Positions 57,910 to 64,000 of a stretch of 64,000 nucleotides of DNA are shown one piece after another. A program made the translations under genes and the position numbers. Each line of letters opens with the position of its first letter. Within the stretch, counting starts at the first letter, position 1. The stretch is taken from contig NADL03000579.1 in the NCBI GenBank assembly GCA_002205965.3, forward strand, positions 434,001 to 498,000. The letters run 5' to 3'. The notes beneath the pieces were generated by a model. The model saw only the letters and a program-made list of their open reading frames with translations. It was not told the DNA's origin and searched no databases. This stretch comes from Kappaphycus alvarezii. Taxonomy: Eukaryota; Rhodophyta; Florideophyceae; Gigartinales; Solieriaceae.

Positions 57910-58971
57910 CTATAGCCTAGGTTTTTTCGATAAAATGTTCCCTTCCCCATCCCTTTTTGTCACATTGACTTGACTAATCTCTTCAGCGATGGATTCATTA
58001 CCGGCATCCGTCAACCTTTGATCCCTTCTATTTTGTAAGATTTTCACCTCCGGCCCTGACTCACTCCTCGCATCCGATAAATTTGCTCTTCTGTTATCTT
58101 TAGACCAGCAGTTACTTTCACGATGTCCATATCGACCGCACTTTCCACAACGAGTGTTTCTATGTGTATTATCAGGACACATGTTTGCAAAGTGTCCAGG
58201 CGTCTGACAGTAAGAACAGACTTCTGCGGCTTTAGGGGCCCCAGACTGGTTCTTCTTAATGGTAAGAGTAAGGCTTTCCAGCTGCGAGGTTATCATGTCA
58301 AGTCGATTATCGAATCGGGGTTCCAACCTTTCTTGCAAGTTTTTGAAATCGCTCCTGACAGATTCCAATGCTGCTGCACCAGTAGCGGGCCTTTGGTAGT
58401 TCTTTTCGGGATGTACGATGGAGATAGATGTACGGTTTTCCCTCGGTGCCTCACTCAGTGAGTGAAACGTCTCCAAATTTTTGACAAATTCTACCGTGGT
58501 ATCCTTCAGTTCATTATAAGTGTGAGGGCCCTTGATGACGAGGAAATCGGAGAGCCGCTTATTTCCCATCGCCGCCTTACGCAGTATTCCGTACTTGGGT
58601 TGGGCGTTGAACCCGGCCTTTTCATAAAGATCACACAAGTACACCAATGAGCTTAACAAATCGTCGAAGTTGAGCCGGACTTCTATGGCGGTACGAATCA
58701 TCTTATCTGGTGCTACCTCCTTAGCATACTCTTTCACAAGCCACTCACATACCTCACCGAAGTTACGCCCATTCCCGTTAAGAGACCACCCGTCGATAAA
58801 CTTGGACTTATATTTGTGCTTTGCGTCACCATGAAGATAGGCGAAGATACTTGCGGCCTTCTCTTCATCGCCCTTCTCACGCATCGCAACGTTGACATAT
58901 GTGTAAAGAAACTCCTCAACGTCTTCAGTCTTGCCCCCTGTGAACGTTATACGAGCAGCGTTGAGATCCAT
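57910..58971 (-). CDS. Gypsy gag with two CCHC zinc knuckles
   Basis: An intact 353-codon frame with ATG at 58969-58971, about 90 bp inside the 5' LTR. The N-terminal capsid-like part includes AYLHGDAKHKYKSKFIDGW. Near the C-terminus are two CX2CX4HX4C knuckles: CSYCQTPGHFANMC and CGKCGRYGHRESNC. It packages element RNA in cytoplasmic particles. The only pol/gag unit here with no stop or shift. Confidence 0.88.
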   Translation of the reverse strand: MDLNAARITFTGGKTEDVEEFLYTYVNVAMREKGDEEKAASIFAYLHGDAKHKYKSKFIDGWSLNGNGRNFGEVCEWLVKEYAKEVAPDKMIRTAIEVRLNFDDLLSSLVYLCDLYEKAGFNAQPKYGILRKAAMGNKRLSDFLVIKGPHTYNELKDTTVEFVKNLETFHSLSEAPRENRTSISIVHPEKNYQRPATGAAALESVRSDFKNLQERLEPRFDNRLDMITSQLESLTLTIKKNQSGAPKAAEVCSYCQTPGHFANMCPDNTHRNTRCGKCGRYGHRESNCWSKDNRRANLSDARSESGPEVKILQNRRDQRLTDAGNESIAEEISQVNVTKRDGEGNILSKKPRL

Positions 58972-59039
58972 GATTACCGAAAAGAAATCCCCCCGAAGTG
59001 TTCCTTACAACTGCTCAACTCGAATACCTCGGGTGCAAC

Positions 59040-59060
59040 CCCCTCCACAAGAGTACCAAA
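59040..59060 (-). promoter_or_regulatory. Putative Gypsy primer-binding site
   Basis: Directly inside the 5' LTR end, minus strand TTTGGTACTCTTGTGGAGGG. Position fits; I cannot name the tRNA. Confidence 0.45.
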
Positions 59061-59449
59061 TGATAGGGGTAGATCGGCGGGGGAAGAGATCCTCAGAACC
59101 AATTACCCTGAGAAGGAGGTTTTGCGAGCGACAAAAGTGCTACTGTGGTATTGTTGAACGAACAAAAGGGAGTGTATATAGAAAAGAGTTGAGGAAGCTA
59201 CAAGCAAGTCTAAAAGGGACAGGGTCTACCACCGGCGCTCTGCGACTAGCGTAAGAAAAAGTTTTCTTGGGTCTGAAGTTGACTCTCAACTTCCTACTTC
59301 TCGGGACTTGGCTTGAAGTTGTCTGCCAACTTGCTTTATGCTTTGAATGTGACTTAACTTGTTGAGCGCCCCGCTCGGGTATGCTTGCTCCCAAGTAGTC
59401 CTACCATTTCATGCAAACAGCCCCTTATATAGAGTTTTCAACCCACACA
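59061..59449 (-). repeat. Gypsy element 5' LTR
   Basis: Partner of 51603-51950; contains TATATAAG on minus (about 59425). It carries about 60 bp (about 59337-59405) absent from the other LTR. No matching target duplication was found next to either LTR. Confidence 0.82.
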
Positions 59450-61615
59450 TTTTGTTGCATCTATACAGTACTTATGTGCCAAATCTGCACTGCCATAGTA
59501 CAGTGCAAAGCATCCCTCTAAAAATAATTAAAAATATAATTGTAAGTACAGTGACAGGTCAGCCAGCACAGCATGCCAACTCGGCCAGCGCAGCATGCCA
59601 AGGAATATCTACAATTTTCATTATATCAGTGGTGCCATGAAAACCGCACTGTGACAGTGTTTGTAGATGAATATCCTACCCAATTTATTCAACGGCGTTT
59701 CACTGTTTTGGTAGATGCACTGAATTTGAATCTTGACAGCAAACTCTGAGGAGATCTAGTTAGGCATTTTCCTCTGCTCTGGTCGATTTGTTGATCATGA
59801 ATTTGAGCGGAGAACACAGTGAGGTTGATAATATGAGAGGAGAGAATAAACGGGATACTGGATGTTGTCAGAGGTATAAAATAAGGACAGAACTTTCGGG
59901 ACGGCAGGCCGTGCAAGGCCACGCGGAGACTCATAAAAAAACCCTGGGTTAAGACCCCATTGAGGAAGAGGATCTTGCCCTACGGTGAAATCGCATGACA
60001 TATCGGAAGAGATAAGGGGTACCACTTTCAGTTGGGCGGTGCTTGTCGAACAATTTCGAGAAATACAGGCCTCCGGGGGACCCTTTCTCACAGGCCCTGG
60101 AACAGTTCATGCACAATGTTTCTGGCAACACAGCGGCGATGACACCCCGTTGGCTTTACGGCTAACACATCAATGAGTCTTAGACCGTTTCTTTGTGGAG
60201 GACACTGAAAAGGGGCAACGAAATATGCGCGCACACAATTCTACTATCATCAAAAGGGCATACCGATAACTACTGTAGTCATCTACCCTCACGATAACAA
60301 GCTGATATCAAGCTCACACAAAACGGGCCTCAGACATCATGGGCCTTGCAGGGAAAGTTGTTTAGCGTTACGCAGTGATAACTTGCCCCGCAATATGCAC
60401 TTTCAGAGAAGTGGATACATGCGACCACATCGTCCAAACATTTAAACAACCCCCCCTCGGACTTAATGGTCTCCAACATCTAGCACCACACTCCATGCCC
60501 ATTTCAACACGACATACCAAGGGAGAAATGTTTGGGTGTGTTACTGCTTGGCAATTCTGGCGGCTGTGTCCCGAGAGGAAGGACGCATATCGGCGCACTG
60601 GGAATGAGCCGGAGGGGGCGCCCTAAGTGGTGTCCGTTTCCTGCATCTGTAGAAAAGTGGAGATTTCAATACATGAGAGAAAAAGATTGGAAACTTTCCT
60701 GCTTAGAGACACCGATGGCCGCTTCGAGAGAGGAGGCAGGCTCATCAACGCACTAGGAAATAGAACAAATAATGATGTGATGACATAATTCTGCAATTTC
60801 GACAGTGCGACAGCGCGAAATCCTGAGAATTTCAGCCAGCCTTGAGTACCCCACCCGATGGCGCAGTCAGAAAGCAGGCCGCTTTTAAAGTGAGCATCAA
60901 CATGATGCGTCTCACCGTTCACAACCCGTTCACAACTGATGCGGCAAGCAATTGCAATCGTTTCAAGGTCCCCTTTAAAAGGTTGCTCCACTGGTTTCAG
61001 ATCAATATTGAAATGTCTCACCCAATTTTTTATTTTCCCCGTTGCTTACACCCTTCTGAAAAAGATATTTTGATGCATTTGTTGTCTGTGTGTTGAGTGC
61101 GCGCACTGACCCTACACTGTACTGCAGCCCCTACAGTACAGTACTGTACATTAGCACTGAACAGGGGGAATATTGGATGGTTTACAGTACAACAAGTGCA
61201 CAGGGGTTGGACAGTGCAGCGTACATTATACGTACGCTCGGAAGATTTTGAAATTTAGCAATGCGAATAACTTTAACCATTCAATCTCAAAGCGGGTGAT
61301 GTTTGAGAGAATACTAGCTAGTACATGACTAATTTGGAAAAGGACTTGACATACACAGCCTGTAAAAGATGTCGAGAGCTTCAAGCTTTAGGTTTACCAG
61401 GAGACCGCTCCTTGTTGTGCTATCAAAATAGAATTCCAATCACAAACTCATTACGGATTTCATTGCAATAATACCAGGACGATCACCGTCAATAACTTTA
61501 ACAACGACAAAATGAAGCTAATGATCCCCAGAACTTAAGCACCTGAATTGCGTCTCCGCAAATGACCAGAGCTATCCTTCAACCACGATCTCAGAGCTCT
61601 TATTTTTGCAAAACA
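59450..61615. other. Intergenic, no confident gene
   Basis: A minus frame of 132 codons (60623-61021) has protein-like composition (NIDLKPVEQPFKGDLETI) but starts at GTG and no ATG fits. Bases 61110-61200 are rich in TACAGTAC and TACTGTAC. Confidence 0.4.
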
Positions 61616-63905
61616 ATGATTTCAACTGCCGTATTCCCCCTTCTACTACTCACTGCAACAGCAACTGCATTCGCGAGGCCAAGGCCACCGTTCAAGATAG
61701 TTCATCTGGGGACTCATATTCTTCTGGGAACGGTGCTCGCAATTCCAATGGTCGCCGCGACTACTTTTCAATCCCAGGTTGCTATCGAAGTCCATCAAAT
61801 TGGGGCAGCCGTTTCGCCGCCTCACTCACTGAAGACTTCTCTGTAGACTATATCAACCGTGCATGCTCAGGAGGAACCTTAGACGATATAACCAACCAAA
61901 GAAAGCTCAACTCTTTCTACAGTGTCGCATCATTTTTTGGAGTCTCATGTCCTGGTCCAGAATACCCTGATGAGGAGGTTATCGTAACGAATGGTATCCG
62001 ATGCGACCGGTTCCTGCGCCCGCAAATTGAGGCTGTTGATTTGAATGTTGATCTGGTCCTTCTAAGTGTCGGAGGAAATGATGGTGGATTTGGTGACATC
62101 GTTGTGCGTTGTCTTACGGTGCTCCGCAACCCTGCAATGTGCGAAGATGCTATCAACAATGCAAACATGGTTCTTGACGGTTTTGCTGCTAGGCTCGCCA
62201 GTACATTTGAAATGATTCGAGCCCGAATGAAGCCCGAAGCAAGAATCGTCCTCTCTACTTACCCCACCTAATACTCGACATCACGTACCAAATTAGGTTT
62301 CTATTCGACGTATTCGACGCTGGCACGGCTATCCGAAACTTAGGCAGTAGAGCCGACGTTGTTCAGCGTGACGCAGTTAATCGTGCAAACGCTGCTGCTG
62401 GCGTGGATTACGTTCTACTCTTCGACAAAACCAAGACCGTTTTTGCAGGACGTGAAGCGAACCCTTCCACGGCTGTCAGGAACCCGGATCGGTGGATCCT
62501 GGAATTCGAAGGTAGCGTTATAGAAGAATGGTATCATCCGAATCAGTCCGGCCATCAGAGGTGGGGCAGTGCCCTCTCTGTTCCTGGGACATTTGGAACC
62601 GTGGAAAGGACCTTAAAAACTGGTGGAAATGTCGATCTTGTCTTCGTTATTGATACCACGGGACCCATGGGCGAGGTAATTGAACAAGTTCGAGTCGATT
62701 TGGAGTACTTTTCAGTGAATTAAGCGCAACAACCACTTCTTTCCGAGTTGCAGTCCTAGCTTATCGTGATCATAAAGGACGAAATGGATTGGGTGATGAA
62801 TTCTCCGCTCAGGTAATCCAGACGTTCACCAACAGTTTGCCTAGCATCCACGCCGCATTTGATTCTCTTGTATCAAGGAGTGCTAGAGGCGGCCCAAAAT
62901 CTGTTCTATCAGGGATGAACGAGGGGAAAGAGCTTACTTGGCGGCCAGGAGTGACAAAAACTGCAGTTGTGTTGGGTGATGCACCGGCTCTAGTTGAAGA
63001 TTGGACCGAGCCTATTAATAGTCCTCCGCTCAAGCTGTTACTCACGGTATTACATTTGATCCCATTCGAATCCTTCGAGTGAATTGCGATGGGTTGACTC
63101 CTCCAGTGGTAAGGTCGGTGGCCAATGTTGGTGAAGGTTTCGTTGTTAATGAAAGAGCGAACCTCACCAGAACGCTCCTTGACGTCGTTGACGAAACTGC
63201 TGGTCTACCTTTCGCAACGTTTGGGATCGCTATCGCAGGCAAAGTGGGAGAACCTGTGCTATTTGATGCTCAAGGTTCCTTTGATCCTCGGGGCGGGCCG
63301 ATTGATTTGTATGAGTGGGACTTTGACGGTGACGGAACGTTCGACGTCAGCACTACCGAGATACAGATTGAGAACACGTATATTTCGAAATTTTCAGGCT
63401 TTGTGATTCTTCGGGTCACATGTGCTGGAAGGACATCTTTAGCAAGTGCACGAACGGTTATAAACGAAGAGGGATTCGTTCCTCAGGGCGATGAGGCACC
63501 ATGTGAAGACAACGAGGATGGTATACCAATTCTGCTTACTGATACGGGTAGCCTGAACAATTCTTGCACTCCAATCGACCTGCCAACGAGTGATGCTCCT
63601 GGGGTCTCTGAAATCACAAGTGGTTCGGAAGAAGGACTTAGGGAAGCATTAGATGCTCTAAATGCGGCCGTGAGTCACCCTAGTCCGCATTTTCGTTTCC
63701 TCTTCCGTCGCATTCGGGGCGCGGCATTGGCGGGGCGTCAATCCGACTCATTACGCTTGTTGCAGCTCTTGCGGAGACGGGCCAGGGCTCGCCGCTTTAC
63801 GCTGTCAAGACAGTCAGCCTGCATACGCCGCGTTGCTTACTTCAAGAACAATTCCGGAGAGTCATCGCAGCAATAGAATTGGTCCGGACTGCTCTTAAAT
63901 TTTGA
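61616..63905 (+). CDS. Secreted SGNH hydrolase - VWA - PKD fusion protein
   Basis: About 764 codons from the ATG at 61616-61618 to TGA at 63903-63905, read across five one-base breaks. Signal peptide MISTAVFPLLLLTATATAFA. SGNH hydrolase: FKIVHLG then DSYSSGNGA (block I Ser), INRACSGG, VLLSVGGNDGGF (block III Asn), EWYHPNQSGHQ (catalytic His). VWA domain: VDLVFVIDTTGPMGEVIEQV (MIDAS, with Pro where Ser is usual), LAYRDHKG, VVLGDAPALVEDW. PKD domain: VLFDAQGSFDPRGG...YEWDFDGDGTFDVS. The Cys-containing C-terminal region ends LVRTALKF. Likely an extracellular esterase or lipase with adhesive modules. Breaks lie at 61708-61711 (G), 62262-62268 (C), 62709-62712 (T), 63032-63033 (A) and 63690-63693 (T), each explained by one base lost from a homopolymer. 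An in-frame ATG 54 bp upstream lacks a good signal peptide. Confidence 0.82.
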
Positions 63906-64000
63906 AATCCTCTAGAATGAACAAGTTCTTAGCGCCATTGCAAATGGCTTTAGCGAGAATCCGCAGCATTTAATTGCTTCGCGGGTACTGCCTCTGTGCA
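63906..64000. other. 3' flank of the SGNH-VWA-PKD gene
   Basis: No feature seen before the window ends. Confidence 0.5.

Overview
The window looks like eukaryotic nuclear DNA packed with transposable elements. Reasons: Ty3/Gypsy and Ty1/Copia retrotransposons, many non-LTR retrotransposons of the restriction-like-endonuclease (RLE, R2/NeSL-like) type, secreted multidomain proteins read without visible introns, and an AT-rich block inside otherwise balanced DNA. An intron-poor lineage such as a florideophyte red alga would fit, but the sequence does not prove it; a fungus or another protist is possible. No rRNA, tRNA, CRISPR or bacterial operon was recognised. Several listed open frames use non-ATG first codons, so starts given here were moved to ATG where one exists.

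Layout. 1-5.5 kb: two RLE-type LINEs head to head (family A on minus, family B on plus). 5.5-13.6 kb: mostly non-coding, with dispersed repeats, a secreted cysteine-rich protein gene (7.2-8.1 kb), and small decayed LINE tails. 13.6-25.65 kb: a nested mosaic of LINE families B, C, D, F and G plus an AT-rich foldback repeat; several junctions keep target-site duplications (TSDs), so insertion order can be read. 25.65-49 kb: an AT-rich block with decayed copies of the Gypsy 3' end, a 2.7-kb internally deleted Copia element with two 224-bp LTRs, and a GC-rich LINE endonuclease fragment (39.4-40.25 kb). 49-51.5 kb: unassigned DNA, a small hypothetical ORF and a family B fragment. 51.6-59.45 kb: a nearly complete, mutated Ty3/Gypsy element on minus. 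59.45-61.6 kb: little of note. 61.6-63.9 kb: a host gene fusing a secreted SGNH hydrolase, a von Willebrand A domain and a PKD domain.

The most unusual item is the Gypsy element. After integrase its frame continues into about 330 residues that contain an internally duplicated, unrecognised domain. A separate acidic ORF then lies between pol and the 3' LTR. This acidic-ORF-plus-LTR module recurs at about five other places in the window without gag-pol.

Many apparent frameshifts can be explained by loss of one base in a homopolymer, including five in the SGNH-VWA-PKD gene. Part of the apparent decay may therefore be sequencing or assembly error. The Gypsy element also has in-frame stops, so it carries real mutations too.
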